From a virus, in the IMG/VR virus record IMGVR_UViG_3300008259_000542, positions 1 to 21,143 of that record: a DNA stretch of 21,143 nucleotides; one strand, written 5' to 3'. Below the pieces are notes generated by a model. It saw only the letters and a program-made list of their open reading frames with translations, was not told the origin of the DNA and did not search any database. The translations under genes were made by a program, and so were the position numbers. Shown in pieces: positions 6,391 to 14,178 of the stretch. The number at the start of each line of letters is the position of its first letter. Positions within the stretch are counted from its first letter, which is position 1.

Positions 6391-6654
6391 ATGTATCAAT
6401 GTGACTTATAACGAACAAACATGAGTCAAAAAGTCCTTTTTATGACACATTAAGTAAAGTAAAATAAGAATATCTATATGTTACTTTAAAGCAGATTATT
6501 ATAATTTAGGTACAACAAGAGTTTATAATTTCTGTTCACGTTTTCGTGAAAGGTTTAAATTAGTGAACATTTGCGTAGTATTACTACTGATTTATGTAAC
6601 TTAATTACACTTTATCGTATGAATAAGTGTCACAATTTTAGGAATATTTGTGAC
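6391..6654. other. Non-coding inverted-repeat island between converging operons
   Basis: No convincing gene was found in these 264 bases on either strand. The island lies between two terminators that face each other. It contains several inverted repeats: TTCACG-TTTT-CGTGAA (6535-6550), GTAGTA-T-TACTAC (6575-6587), TGTCACAA and TTGTGACA (6628-6635 and 6648-6655), and AATGTG with CACATT (6398-6403 and 6446-6451). A GTGAC/GTCAC core occurs in several of them, as expected for operator-like sites. It could hold regulatory sites, a small RNA or a replication-related site; none is proven. Confidence 0.5.
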
Positions 6655-6685
6655 AAAAAAAGCCCCAGATTTTACCTGGAGCCTT
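6655..6685 (-). terminator. Intrinsic terminator of the leftward transcripts
   Basis: On the minus strand, AGGCTCCAG pairs with CTGGGGCTT (nine positions including G-U pairs) around a seven-base loop and is followed by a T-tract (the A-run at 6655-6661 on the plus strand). It lies about 35 bases after the stop of the last minus-strand gene. Confidence 0.8.
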
Positions 6686-6720
6686 CACCAAAACCAACCA
6701 AACACCTATGAGAGAGCATC

Positions 6721-6993
6721 TTAATTCTGTTTATTAGAACTATCATAAAATTTTGTTAAAACAGTACCATATAACATTGCTTGGTACCTCATGATAAAAC
6801 TATTTACTGATTCGTTCACATAGAAATAGTCCTCGTTTGTCATATAAACGAAACATCTTTCATCATTTTCATCATCCGCAGTAACACTTGCTACTTGGTA
6901 TATGTTTATGTAAGCATCAGATTCCTCAGAATTATCTTGGAACTCATAGCTTTCATCTTCATCTTCCGTTAATTGTATGATGTGCATTAACAT
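6721..6993 (-). CDS. Highly acidic small protein (90 aa)
   Basis: A 90-residue protein with 19 Asp/Glu against 4 Lys/Arg. The N-terminal third is dominated by acid (LTEDEDESYEFQDNSEESD). The rest has a beta-hairpin-like pattern, INIYQVASVT then CFVYMTNEDYFYVNESVNSF, which resembles small FlbD-like proteins with a V-x-E-S-V helix. It starts inside the upstream 51-residue gene (35-base overlap; a second ATG at 6987 is possible). It is enclosed by terminators on both sides of the pair, so it is expressed separately from the structural genes. Function unknown; the charge would fit a DNA mimic or regulator, but this is inference. Confidence 0.5.
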   Translation of the reverse strand: MLMHIIQLTEDEDESYEFQDNSEESDAYINIYQVASVTADDENDERCFVYMTNEDYFYVNESVNSFIMRYQAMLYGTVLTKFYDSSNKQN

Positions 6994-7114
6994 TTTTGAT
7001 ACTATTTTTTAAAACAGTGAGCCGCAATTCTTTTTTAATCAACTCAAGTTTAGCTTCCAAATAATTCTTTTCTTTCATTAATTGGTCAATCTTTACGTCT
7101 ACTTCTCTGTTCAT
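6959..7114 (-). CDS. Small coiled-coil protein (51 aa)
   Basis: A 51-residue minus-strand frame starting at 7114 and ending with a TGA at 6959-6961. Residues about 4-40 form a strongly helical, Leu/Lys/Glu-rich stretch (VDVKIDQLMKEKNYLEAKLE and onward), likely a coiled coil. A flavobacterial -7 box lies one base before the ATG. It overlaps the acidic protein's gene by 35 bases in another frame. It might dimerise or act as a short adaptor; no family is recognised. Confidence 0.45.
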   Translation of the reverse strand: MNREVDVKIDQLMKEKNYLEAKLELIKKELRLTVLKNSIKNVNAHHTINGR

Positions 7115-7115
7115 A

Positions 7116-7123
7116 CAAATTTA
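7116..7123 (-). promoter_or_regulatory. Candidate -7 box (TAAATTTG) for the small acidic-protein unit
   Basis: TAAATTTG on the minus strand fits the Bacteroidota -7 consensus TANNTTTG. It sits one base before the ATG at 7114, so a transcript would be leaderless or start within the gene. No TTG is found 17-23 bases upstream, so support is partial. Confidence 0.35.
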
Positions 7124-7140
7124 CGATTTAATTCTAATGG

Positions 7141-7182
7141 AAATAAAAAGTGCATACCGCATTGAAAATCAATGTAATACAC
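7141..7182 (-). terminator. Candidate terminator after the phosphoesterase gene
   Basis: On the plus strand CATTGA-AAA-TCAATG (7160-7174) is a perfect six-pair hairpin extended by an outer pairing of GTGCAT (7150-7155) with ATACAC (7177-7182) across a small internal loop. On the minus strand it is followed by TTTTTATTT. This would end the long late transcript before the two small genes. Confidence 0.55.
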
Positions 7183-7208
7183 ACTTTAAAATATTTACTA
7201 AACTATTG

Positions 7209-7916
7209 TTACTTCTTAGGTAACCTAATAATCTTGCTGCCTAATGGCATCGGTACAAATATAGCAACTCTTCCGCCATCTAATACCACTCCGCAGCCTA
7301 ATGTTGGTCTTTTGGGGAAAGGTCGTGAATATTCCATAGCATAGGCATCAATGTCGATACCACAGCCTACGTTCATACCAAAAATCATGTCCTTATCTGA
7401 TGATGAGTATAAAACACCACCAAATGAGTGCACATGACCTATAACAGTTGATTGTCGAGCATCTCTTGCTCTGTTGATTGCACCAGCTTGTCCAGAACTT
7501 CCAGTGCCATGAGTGTATAGAACACCGTCTATTTCCCATTCTAAGGCCCATTTCCAGCCTTTAGGAGCATCCCATGCTTGTTCGTATGATTTGATGAATC
7601 GTTCTGGTAAACCGCTTGTTTGAGCCTTTCTTTTGTGTAGGGCTGAGTGGTTACCGATACAGACTTTAACATTAGGGAAAGCCTTGTACCATTTATACAT
7701 AGCTGCTTGAGCTAAATCAGCTTCTCTACCAGCTCCATGACCGTCTGGTTTAGATTCGTGATAAGAGATTGCGTGATTGTCTACTTCATCTCCGATATGT
7801 ACTACTTCGGAGCATTGAAACTTGTTAGCCACTTCAAGGCAAAAGTTCCTATAAAGTGGATGACAGAATGGTTCGTGGGTATCGCCTATGATTAAGACGT
7901 TTCTCTTAAATGCCAT
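7209..7916 (-). CDS. Calcineurin-like metallophosphoesterase
   Basis: A 235-residue protein with all five metal-binding blocks of the calcineurin-like family in order: GDTHEPF (Asp12, His14), HIGDEVDNH (Asp43), IGNHS (Asn89, His90), THGTG (His136) and GHVHS (His161, His163). The enzyme should be an active two-metal hydrolase of a phosphomonoester or phosphodiester (nucleotide, RNA or protein); the substrate cannot be read from the sequence. No signal peptide is seen, so it acts in the cytoplasm. It follows the endolysin by 14 bases and is the last gene of the late operon, preceding the terminator at 7141-7182. The ATG at 7916 follows an ACCAA-rich leader. Confidence 0.8.
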   Translation of the reverse strand: MAFKRNVLIIGDTHEPFCHPLYRNFCLEVANKFQCSEVVHIGDEVDNHAISYHESKPDGHGAGREADLAQAAMYKWYKAFPNVKVCIGNHSALHKRKAQTSGLPERFIKSYEQAWDAPKGWKWALEWEIDGVLYTHGTGSSGQAGAINRARDARQSTVIGHVHSFGGVLYSSSDKDMIFGMNVGCGIDIDAYAMEYSRPFPKRPTLGCGVVLDGGRVAIFVPMPLGSKIIRLPKK

Positions 7917-7930
7917 ATTGGTTGGTTTGG

Positions 7931-8380
7931 TTAGTCTTTGTGAGGTGCGTAAACGGTTCTCCCATTATCCTTTAACGCATCTAATATTTGCTTTCTATTT
8001 TTCCCTGCATTATAGCTAACATGAACCCAAGCATAGTTGAACTCATTGATTAACTGGTCAAATTCAAGGTTATATTTTATATATTCAAATATTTCTTTAT
8101 TGGTAACACTACCCATGCCATCCATATCAATATCAACAGCCTTACCTTCAAGGTGCTGTGATTTTAACGCACCACCAATGTAATGGTTAAGTGTTTTACT
8201 TCGGTAACCACTTGAAATAACAATAGGGCCGTATTTAGCCCTAATTGGTTCAAGTATTCTTTCGCAAAGTACTCTAATGTTTTCTAAATGCTCTGGCGTT
8301 GGATTGTTAGACACACCATGTCTTTTAGCTGATTCGCTACGAGTAAATTCTGCTAAATTAAAATGTGCTGTTAGTCTCAT
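7931..8380 (-). CDS. Endolysin, peptidase M15A type
   Basis: A 149-residue protein matching the M15A D-Ala-D-Ala-type carboxypeptidase/endopeptidase fold. SSGYRSKTLNHYIGGALKSQ carries the Arg-Ser and Asn region, HLEGKAVDID holds the zinc ligands His76 and Asp83, and AWVHVSY holds the third ligand, His120. The N-terminal FNLAEFTRSESAKRHGV is the usual opening of these phage endolysins. It cleaves peptidoglycan peptides at lysis. There is no signal peptide, so export depends on the holin. Upstream lie two holin-like genes and a spanin-like protein, forming a lysis cassette. Confidence 0.85.
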   Translation of the reverse strand: MRLTAHFNLAEFTRSESAKRHGVSNNPTPEHLENIRVLCERILEPIRAKYGPIVISSGYRSKTLNHYIGGALKSQHLEGKAVDIDMDGMGSVTNKEIFEYIKYNLEFDQLINEFNYAWVHVSYNAGKNRKQILDALKDNGRTVYAPHKD

Positions 8381-8391
8381 AGGACATAAAA

Positions 8392-8586
8392 TTAGGACTT
8401 TTTATTAAGCTGCTTTTTTACGAAGCCATACATCTGCATACCTAACCAAGCTATAGTCATTAAATAAACGATTGATTGTAGCAAAGGATTTATCTGTACT
8501 ATCCCAAAAATATTAAGCCATGATACTGCTGTAAAAGTGATTCCTATTGGAGTTAAATCTGAGTTCAAATCGTTAAAGTTTGACAT
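8392..8586 (-). CDS. Small membrane protein, holin-like
   Basis: A 64-residue protein with two hydrophobic segments, about 14-30 (GITFTAVSWLNIFGIVQI) and 35-54 (LLQSIVYLMTIAWLGMQMYG), and a lysine-rich C-terminus (VKKQLNKKS). The size and topology fit a class II holin or an antiholin partner of the adjacent holin-like gene 2 bases upstream. It lies 11 bases before the endolysin. Family assignment rests on position and topology only. Confidence 0.55.
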   Translation of the reverse strand: MSNFNDLNSDLTPIGITFTAVSWLNIFGIVQINPLLQSIVYLMTIAWLGMQMYGFVKKQLNKKS

Positions 8587-8588
8587 TG

Positions 8589-8789
8589 TTATTTCTTGTT
8601 AAATATTGTTGTTACTACACTTGCTGACAATAAAGTAGCAGAATACATAAGCAATGAGTCAAAGGCTGTCTGAGACAATAACGCTGTAAATATCCCAGTT
8701 ATTGCACATAACAAAGAAATCATACCAGCTACTCTTTTTGAGCTAACTTCTGAACCACCAGAGAACATATCCTTTATAAACTTTATCAT
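8589..8789 (-). CDS. Putative holin
   Basis: A 66-residue protein with a short polar N-terminus (MIKFIKDMFSGGSEVSSKRV) and two hydrophobic segments (about 20-39 and 44-60) ending in TTIFNKK. The SEVSSKRV-then-membrane layout is a type I recognise from Bacteroidota phage holins. It overlaps the spanin-like gene by ATGA (8786-8789) and precedes a second small membrane protein. Role inferred: membrane pore formation to release the endolysin. Confidence 0.6.
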   Translation of the reverse strand: MIKFIKDMFSGGSEVSSKRVAGMISLLCAITGIFTALLSQTAFDSLLMYSATLLSASVVTTIFNKK

Positions 8790-9382
8790 TTCTTACCTAT
8801 TTTAAAATACAAGCTACCAGAGTAACTCATATTATTATTATTATTAATATTAAGATTAAGACCTATTAGAGCCTTATTTTTGGCATTTAGCATCAATCCA
8901 GGACTTAGTACTTCTAAGCCATTTAATGGGCTAAAATCGCCTCTTATGCCGTAATAAAGCCTATATTTAGCTTTCTCTGCATAAAACTCCTTAACATAGA
9001 TGGTTTTTTCGGTAATCTTGGACTCAAAAGACCTTGATTTTATACTATTTTGGCTGATAGTATCATTAATCACAAAGATATTAGAATCTTGTTTAATAGT
9101 GTCAGAATAAGCCCTGCTTACGTTGTAATCGTACATAATAAAAGCAGTGTCATGAGTAGCAATGGTATCTGTAGCTATAATGACAAAAGGGATAGAATCT
9201 CCCTTTATGTACGTTTTTCTGTACGTTTTTAAGTACACTGTATCATGTATCTCCTTAACCTTATTGTAGTTACTCATATCGGCAAAGTCAGCCTTTTTAT
9301 CGGTTTTGTGAAGTGACTCATAGGCAAATACGCCTAAGAAAAAGAATCCAATAATAAGTATATAGTCTCTAAGATGTTGCAT
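8786..9382 (-). CDS. Membrane-anchored periplasmic protein, spanin-like candidate
   Basis: A 198-residue protein with one N-terminal membrane anchor (about residues 6-22, DYILIIGFFFLGVFAY) and a large polar periplasmic part. The middle carries repeated D-T-[IV] motifs (HDTVYLKTY, ATDTIATHDT, INDTISQNS), and the C-terminal third looks beta-rich (LSPGLMLNAKNKALIGLNLN, then SGSLYFKIGKK). Similar anchored DT-rich proteins are common beside holins and endolysins in Bacteroidota phages. Its location in the lysis cassette suggests a spanin-like role in outer-membrane disruption, with the beta-rich end possibly contacting the outer membrane. No lipobox is visible. Role is inference; it follows the second tail-tube gene by one base. 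Confidence 0.5.
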   Translation of the reverse strand: MQHLRDYILIIGFFFLGVFAYESLHKTDKKADFADMSNYNKVKEIHDTVYLKTYRKTYIKGDSIPFVIIATDTIATHDTAFIMYDYNVSRAYSDTIKQDSNIFVINDTISQNSIKSRSFESKITEKTIYVKEFYAEKAKYRLYYGIRGDFSPLNGLEVLSPGLMLNAKNKALIGLNLNINNNNNMSYSGSLYFKIGKK

Positions 9383-9383
9383 A

Positions 9384-9788
9384 TTATACGAAGTCGTAAG
9401 GGCCAGTGCCTTGTAATGTTATAGAATAAGTACCTGGGCTTTCTAATGGGCCACTAATTGATATAGAAGTAATATAGCAGTCAGCATTAATAGTAACATT
9501 ACCACCACCATTTAAAATCACAAACTTTACATTTACCAATGTTCTGTTCTTTTGTAGGCCTAAAAGTGTATAATAGTTAACATTATCCATTGTAATAAAG
9601 CCATCAGCACTAATCTCAAAAGATGTAGATGTAGGCAATATTTGAGTATAAGTGCCAGTAGGAGCTGTTGTAATGTCTATAAATTCAGTATTAACTGACA
9701 TTGTGCAATTTGTAGAAGCACCAAAAACATTTGTAGATGCTGTTGAGTTTCGATAAAGAACCATATTTGAACCAGAAGTAATAGCCAT
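9384..9788 (-). CDS. Second tail-tube-like protein
   Basis: A 134-residue beta-rich protein clearly related to the tail tube at 14439-14858. Shared features are STNCTMSVNTEF near the N-terminus (compare STSCSLSVSTDL), a central SFEISADGF (compare SWSVTTDGL), an RTLVNVKF strand and the ending GPLESPGTYSITLQGTG (compare GDMESPATFSASFTGTG). It lies downstream of the tail-tip gene rather than next to the tape measure. It may form a distal ring, a tail-tip adaptor or a decoration protein with a tail-tube fold. Family placement as a TP901-1-like tail protein comes from the shared pattern. Confidence 0.65.
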   Translation of the reverse strand: MAITSGSNMVLYRNSTASTNVFGASTNCTMSVNTEFIDITTAPTGTYTQILPTSTSFEISADGFITMDNVNYYTLLGLQKNRTLVNVKFVILNGGGNVTINADCYITSISISGPLESPGTYSITLQGTGPYDFV

Positions 9789-9797
9789 TTTATATTT

Positions 9798-11744
9798 TTA
9801 TTTATTTGTATTTAAATATATGTTTCTAACAATATTAGTAGTTAAGCCAAAGTTAATGGCAAACATATCTACATCTTGAGTTCCTCTTCTTAAATCCCAT
9901 TTGAAAGATGTTAGTACATAGGTTTTAGCAGCAACTCCAGTTGCGTAAGAATAAGAAAACTTAGAAAGTAAATCATATCCTATACTCTTAAAATTACCAC
10001 TTATGTTTAATTGATTGTAAAGCTCATCAACGCCAACATCTTCAGAAACAAGGTCAAATATAGCAGCTGTTGTTCCAGAGCCATTTCTTTGCCAATTATT
10101 TAATATTGCACTTCTGTCAGATGTCAACCATGCACTTATAAACCTTGAAGCAGCTACATTATCTCCATTATTAAAAGTAATAGTGCTTGGTATAGTAACA
10201 AAAATATTTTGGTCACCAAATATTGTTATATCATCATAGGTTTCATTATCCTTATTAAATAGGCTGTCTTTAGCAGCTTCATTTACTTGAGCAGTAAAGT
10301 TTTGAACGCTTGAGTTTACACCATAGTATTGAATCCTAAAAAACCCAACATAAGTATATAAATTAGGAATTGTAGGCCCTACATAATAAGGTTGATATAT
10401 CCTAACAAATAATTTACCATCATTTGGTATATAAGTATATTTATATGTAGAGCCATCAAATGAATTATGATCAAGTATGTAATCAGTATCTTGGAAAGAA
10501 CCATTTGGATTCCAATAGTATGTAGGTAAAGTAGCGTCATTTGGTATTAGAATCACTCTTGCAGATTCAGCAAATAAACCACCAGTATTTATATCTGACC
10601 ATACTGAAATAATATCACCAGCAGAACAATTATATGCTTGAGATTCAATGCTTGTACCAGAACCTAAACCAGTTGTTTGACTTGTATAGAACCTTGCTTG
10701 GTTAGTAGTACCATTTCTTTGATACGTTAAACTTCCACTCCAAGCATCTACACTTGTACTTGATGTCCATGAGCTAAAGTCTCCATTAAGTACACATTGA
10801 ATAACATTCTGTAACTTACTATTAGTAGTATATGATTTATTGCCCTTAGATAATGAAACTTGTAATGACTTTCCAATTTGATTAAAGTTATTGGAATCAT
10901 CTATAGTTACAGTTGTATCATTTTCAGTAAAAGTAGACTGGTATGTTCCAGCACTATTATACTTAAAATAGTCTCTTGATGAGCCTCTTGTTAATGAACC
11001 GTAAGAAGTTAAATAATATTCGCCATTTTTTTGATGACAAATAAAACCAAACTTTCTACATAGTCCATGTAATACTGTGTACCAAGTAATATAATTACCA
11101 GCACTCTCTATAAATGCGTTCTTTTGAACAAACATATTTTCAAGTTCTCTATCTGCAATCCCAGTATTTTTATAATACCAGTTTACGTTATAGTTTAATC
11201 CTAAAGCATTAGAAGCAAAAGCATTAGTTAAAATATCCTTAAATGAATATGTTTCAGAAGCATTAAATCCAATTACAAAAGTACTATCGTAGTATATCTT
11301 CTTTTCTTTAAGATTAGCTAATCCATCGTTAAAAACCATTGAGAACTCTTTAATAGACACTGGACTATAAATAATCTGCTCAACTGGTACATATAAACCA
11401 ACAAATAAAGTTGTCCATGATGCAGGAGGTGCACCAGATACCGATACGCCAGTTTCTACAATTAGCTTAAAATCATTATCATCTGCATTAAAGAACTCTT
11501 CTACATCAAAGTTGCTATCAGCAATAGCATTTATAGTAGCTTTTTTAGATATAATTGGGTTAAATGATTTACCCTCACTATCTATAGTCTCTATGATAAC
11601 TGGATTCCCAGTACCTACGAGTGCATAGCTACTGCCTCCATATCCATCCTTATAAATAGATGCTCTATATTGAGTCTTATTTGTACTTGTTGGGTTAACA
11701 AATACGTTATCGAATGTCAGTTGATATTTTAGTCCGTATGCCAT
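9798..11744 (-). CDS. Tail-tip/baseplate protein with carbohydrate-binding-like insert
   Basis: A 648-residue protein that starts with a one-base overlap after the tape measure gene, the usual place of distal-tail or baseplate-hub genes. Residues 1-300 are a beta-rich tail domain (VEEFFNADDNDFKLIVETG, LFVGLYVPVEQIIYSPVSIK). About 318-477 look like an inserted beta-sandwich starting VLNGDFSSW, followed by many aromatic residues (YWNPNGSF, YQPYYVG); the NGDF-x-x-W opening is typical of carbohydrate-binding modules. The last part (about 485-648) returns to a tail-type domain. Inferred role: tail-tip structure and possibly glycan contact on the host surface. No enzymatic motif is seen. Confidence 0.6.
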   Translation of the reverse strand: MAYGLKYQLTFDNVFVNPTSTNKTQYRASIYKDGYGGSSYALVGTGNPVIIETIDSEGKSFNPIISKKATINAIADSNFDVEEFFNADDNDFKLIVETGVSVSGAPPASWTTLFVGLYVPVEQIIYSPVSIKEFSMVFNDGLANLKEKKIYYDSTFVIGFNASETYSFKDILTNAFASNALGLNYNVNWYYKNTGIADRELENMFVQKNAFIESAGNYITWYTVLHGLCRKFGFICHQKNGEYYLTSYGSLTRGSSRDYFKYNSAGTYQSTFTENDTTVTIDDSNNFNQIGKSLQVSLSKGNKSYTTNSKLQNVIQCVLNGDFSSWTSSTSVDAWSGSLTYQRNGTTNQARFYTSQTTGLGSGTSIESQAYNCSAGDIISVWSDINTGGLFAESARVILIPNDATLPTYYWNPNGSFQDTDYILDHNSFDGSTYKYTYIPNDGKLFVRIYQPYYVGPTIPNLYTYVGFFRIQYYGVNSSVQNFTAQVNEAAKDSLFNKDNETYDDITIFGDQNIFVTIPSTITFNNGDNVAASRFISAWLTSDRSAILNNWQRNGSGTTAAIFDLVSEDVGVDELYNQLNISGNFKSIGYDLLSKFSYSYATGVAAKTYVLTSFKWDLRRGTQDVDMFAINFGLTTNIVRNIYLNTNK

Positions 11745-13882
11745 TAGTAAGTGCTTTGGTTGTTTCTACTTGCTTTATTCATCAAAATTAGTAAATCATT
11801 ACCACTTATTCTTGCTTCAAGTGTTCCTCCGCCACTACCACCAATCATTGATTGTAACTTATCTAAAGGTGCTACAATTTCTGGATTATTAGCAGCTCCA
11901 GGATATTCTCCTACAAGTCTATAAGATGGGCCACCAAATATTCCACCTTTAGCAGTAGGACTAAATAAGTCTGCAGCTAATCCCATTCCACCAGCAACAA
12001 GTCCACCAAACATCTTTAAAGCACCTCCAGCTTTAGCTAAGTTTGCTTGTCCTCCTGGCAATAATGAAATAATTGCGACAGCTATAGCAGCAGCGATTGC
12101 AACTTTAATAAGTTTTTTAATTACATCTTCAAATGCTTGTGCTAAAACCTCTCCTATACTTGCTCCTTTTTCTAATAACATATCTAATGCTGGGCCTAAA
12201 GCATTCATAATACCAAAGCCAAGTTTTTGTAAATCTTCAAATACTTCTTTAGTTATAGCTTTATTATTATTAGCCCATCCTTTAAATGCTTCTCCAAGTC
12301 TCTTTAAATAATCATCATAAGTAATAAATCCATTATCAGCCATATATTGCAAGTCTTGAGCCTCTTGCTCATAAAGGCCTTTTTGTTCTTCTCTATCACC
12401 AGTTGCTAAATTTCTTCTATCCTTATAAAATTGGTCAAATAATGATAAAGTATCTTTATAACCTCTCTTTAATATATCAAATTGTTCTTTTTCATCATCT
12501 TCAAAAGACTTAGTATTTTTTTCAGCTTGAGCCATTATTGCTTTACCAAACTCTTGCTTGTTTAAAAGTCTTTGTGCTTCAAAATTAGCTTCTATGTCTT
12601 TTCTTTCAAGAGCATAAGTTCCATCTATTTTTGCTCTTTCTTTTGCAATTCTTTCCTCTTCATTAATAATTAAATTGCCATAATAATAAAACATATCTAA
12701 ATCATCCTTATATGTTTTTTGCTTACTCTTTAATAACTCTAATCCAGATGTGCTAACTTTTTTCTTTGGCCCATCACCTTTTGTAGGTTCAATATTTAAA
12801 CCTGCAGATGCTCCAGCTCTAAAATCAACTGAATTTTGCAATAAAGACATTGAATTTTGCAAAGACTCATTTGATGTTCTTAATTTGCTATTTGCCTTTT
12901 CTAATGTATTAATTTGCTTGATAGTTCTACCATAAGGAGTTAAAATTGCTCTTCTTACTCCAAATTGGTCTTGAATAATCTGTTCTTCTTTTGTATCATT
13001 ATATAAAACAAGACTATTCCTTAAATTAGTAATAGCCTTTTCATTATCATCTATAGTTTTTTTATTTGTAAATAATTCTCCAGCCTTCTTTTCTATTTCT
13101 GCAGTCATAGCACTTGCTTCTGCACGAGCAATAATAGCTTTAGTAAGTTCACCTACAGATGTTGTTAATCCATCTACAGATGTCTTTTCAAGTGACATAT
13201 TCTTAAAATATTCAGGATATTCATCTTGTAATTTTTTAAGAGCTGCTCTTCTTTGGTCTATAGCTAATGTTTGATTATTAACTACCGAAACAAGTGCTTT
13301 TACTTGAGATATTTCACCATAAGCAGATGATATTGCACTATTAAGTGATTTATTATATTCATCTTGAGCATCATTAACTTTTTTAGTAGTTTCAAATACT
13401 TTAAATAATCCCATATCCCAAGCAGTAATAGCGGCAGTAACTGCTGAAAATGCAAAATAAGCTGCACCAGCACCAGTAGCCATACTTCCAAATAAAGCTG
13501 GTAAGTTGTTTTGAATACCTCTAAAACCATAAGGTAAATCTTGCACAACTAAAGATAGTGCTGTCCATTGTTTATTAGAATTTTTTAAGCTATTAGCACT
13601 ACCAGCTATTGCACCAGTTGCTCCATTAGCAGCATTTTGAGCTGCTGTTAAAGAACCTTTTAATTGGTCTAAATTAGTCTGTAATAACTTTATAGCACCA
13701 CTTGTAGGTTTTATACCAGCAGTCACAAGTTTTACCATGTAAGTCTCAAGTGCAGCTATCTCCTTCTCAATATTCTTAATGCTTTTACCAAATAACTCAT
13801 TAGAAGCACTTATTTTATTAATCGTAGCTGTGTACTGGTCGGTGGCCTTAATTATAATATCTACACCTTCATTATTCGCCAT
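11744..13882 (-). CDS. Tail tape measure protein
   Basis: A 712-residue, helix-rich protein of the tape measure type. The N-terminus has coiled-coil character (ASNELFGKSIKNIEKEIAAL). VVQDLPYGFRGIQNNLPALF near residue 115 is a signature I associate with Bacteroidota phage tape measures. About 380-500 is a long charged helix. Residues about 587-640 form a hydrophobic block (VIKKLIKVAIAAAIAVAIIS and onward). The C-terminal VGEYPGAANNPEIVAPLDKL is the usual tape-measure ending. By the usual scaling (about 0.15 nm per residue) the tail would be roughly 100 nm long, so a siphovirus. It starts 2 bases after the chaperone gene. Confidence 0.85.
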   Translation of the reverse strand: MANNEGVDIIIKATDQYTATINKISASNELFGKSIKNIEKEIAALETYMVKLVTAGIKPTSGAIKLLQTNLDQLKGSLTAAQNAANGATGAIAGSANSLKNSNKQWTALSLVVQDLPYGFRGIQNNLPALFGSMATGAGAAYFAFSAVTAAITAWDMGLFKVFETTKKVNDAQDEYNKSLNSAISSAYGEISQVKALVSVVNNQTLAIDQRRAALKKLQDEYPEYFKNMSLEKTSVDGLTTSVGELTKAIIARAEASAMTAEIEKKAGELFTNKKTIDDNEKAITNLRNSLVLYNDTKEEQIIQDQFGVRRAILTPYGRTIKQINTLEKANSKLRTSNESLQNSMSLLQNSVDFRAGASAGLNIEPTKGDGPKKKVSTSGLELLKSKQKTYKDDLDMFYYYGNLIINEEERIAKERAKIDGTYALERKDIEANFEAQRLLNKQEFGKAIMAQAEKNTKSFEDDEKEQFDILKRGYKDTLSLFDQFYKDRRNLATGDREEQKGLYEQEAQDLQYMADNGFITYDDYLKRLGEAFKGWANNNKAITKEVFEDLQKLGFGIMNALGPALDMLLEKGASIGEVLAQAFEDVIKKLIKVAIAAAIAVAIISLLPGGQANLAKAGGALKMFGGLVAGGMGLAADLFSPTAKGGIFGGPSYRLVGEYPGAANNPEIVAPLDKLQSMIGGSGGGTLEARISGNDLLILMNKASRNNQSTY

Positions 13883-13884
13883 TA

Positions 13885-14178
13885 TTATACTGGTTTAATA
13901 TTTTCGTATTTTTTTAGTACCTCTTCTAACTCTTCGTTAGTCATTATCCTAACATTTTTCTTCTTATTCCTCTTATCGCAATCTAAATCTAAAAGCTCAG
14001 TAGGTTTAACCTTCTTACCTTTAGGTAGCTGCATATTGACAAGGATAGTAGTTTGCCATCTTGACCTCACCCATTCTTGCTCCTCTTTATGCCTATAACC
14101 ATACCAAATAAAGTCTAATTCAGCCATGGTCATCTCCCAAAACAAATGGGGAAGTATTTGACACACCACCCATGTCAT
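13885..14178 (-). CDS. Tail assembly chaperone, downstream (gpT-like) part
   Basis: The frame is open from an ATG at 14178 to 13885 and overlaps the upstream chaperone frame by 59 bases in the +1 register. FWEMTMAELDFIWYGYRHKE, EQEWVRSRW and KKVKPTELLDLD match the F-W-x-[LM]-T-x-x-E-L pattern of tail assembly chaperones. Simple starts exist at 14133 (MTMAEL) and 14127 (MAELDF), but the FWEMT motif lies upstream of both, so translation might begin at 14178 or enter by a frameshift from the upstream gene, as in gpG-gpGT systems. The C-terminus is charged and helical. Role: prevents tape measure aggregation and recruits tail-tube subunits. Confidence 0.65.
   Translation of the reverse strand: MTWVVCQILPHLFWEMTMAELDFIWYGYRHKEEQEWVRSRWQTTILVNMQLPKGKKVKPTELLDLDCDKRNKKKNVRIMTNEELEEVLKKYENIKPV

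Noticed and set aside
6421-6453. Ten-codon frame MSQKVLFMTH in the intergenic island
   Set aside because: Too short, with no coupling to a neighbour and no other support for translation.
13300-13548. Leucine-rich minus-strand frame inside the tape measure gene, and a similar one at 18293-18511 inside the fibre gene
   Set aside because: They are out-of-frame readings of well-supported genes on the same strand; their leucine-rich composition comes from the frame shift.
14127-14150. TTTGGGA on the minus strand near the end of the upstream chaperone gene, in the correct X-XXY-YYZ register
   Set aside because: A -1 slip there leads to TGA two codons later and not into the downstream chaperone frame, which is +1 relative to the upstream gene, so it cannot make the usual fusion.
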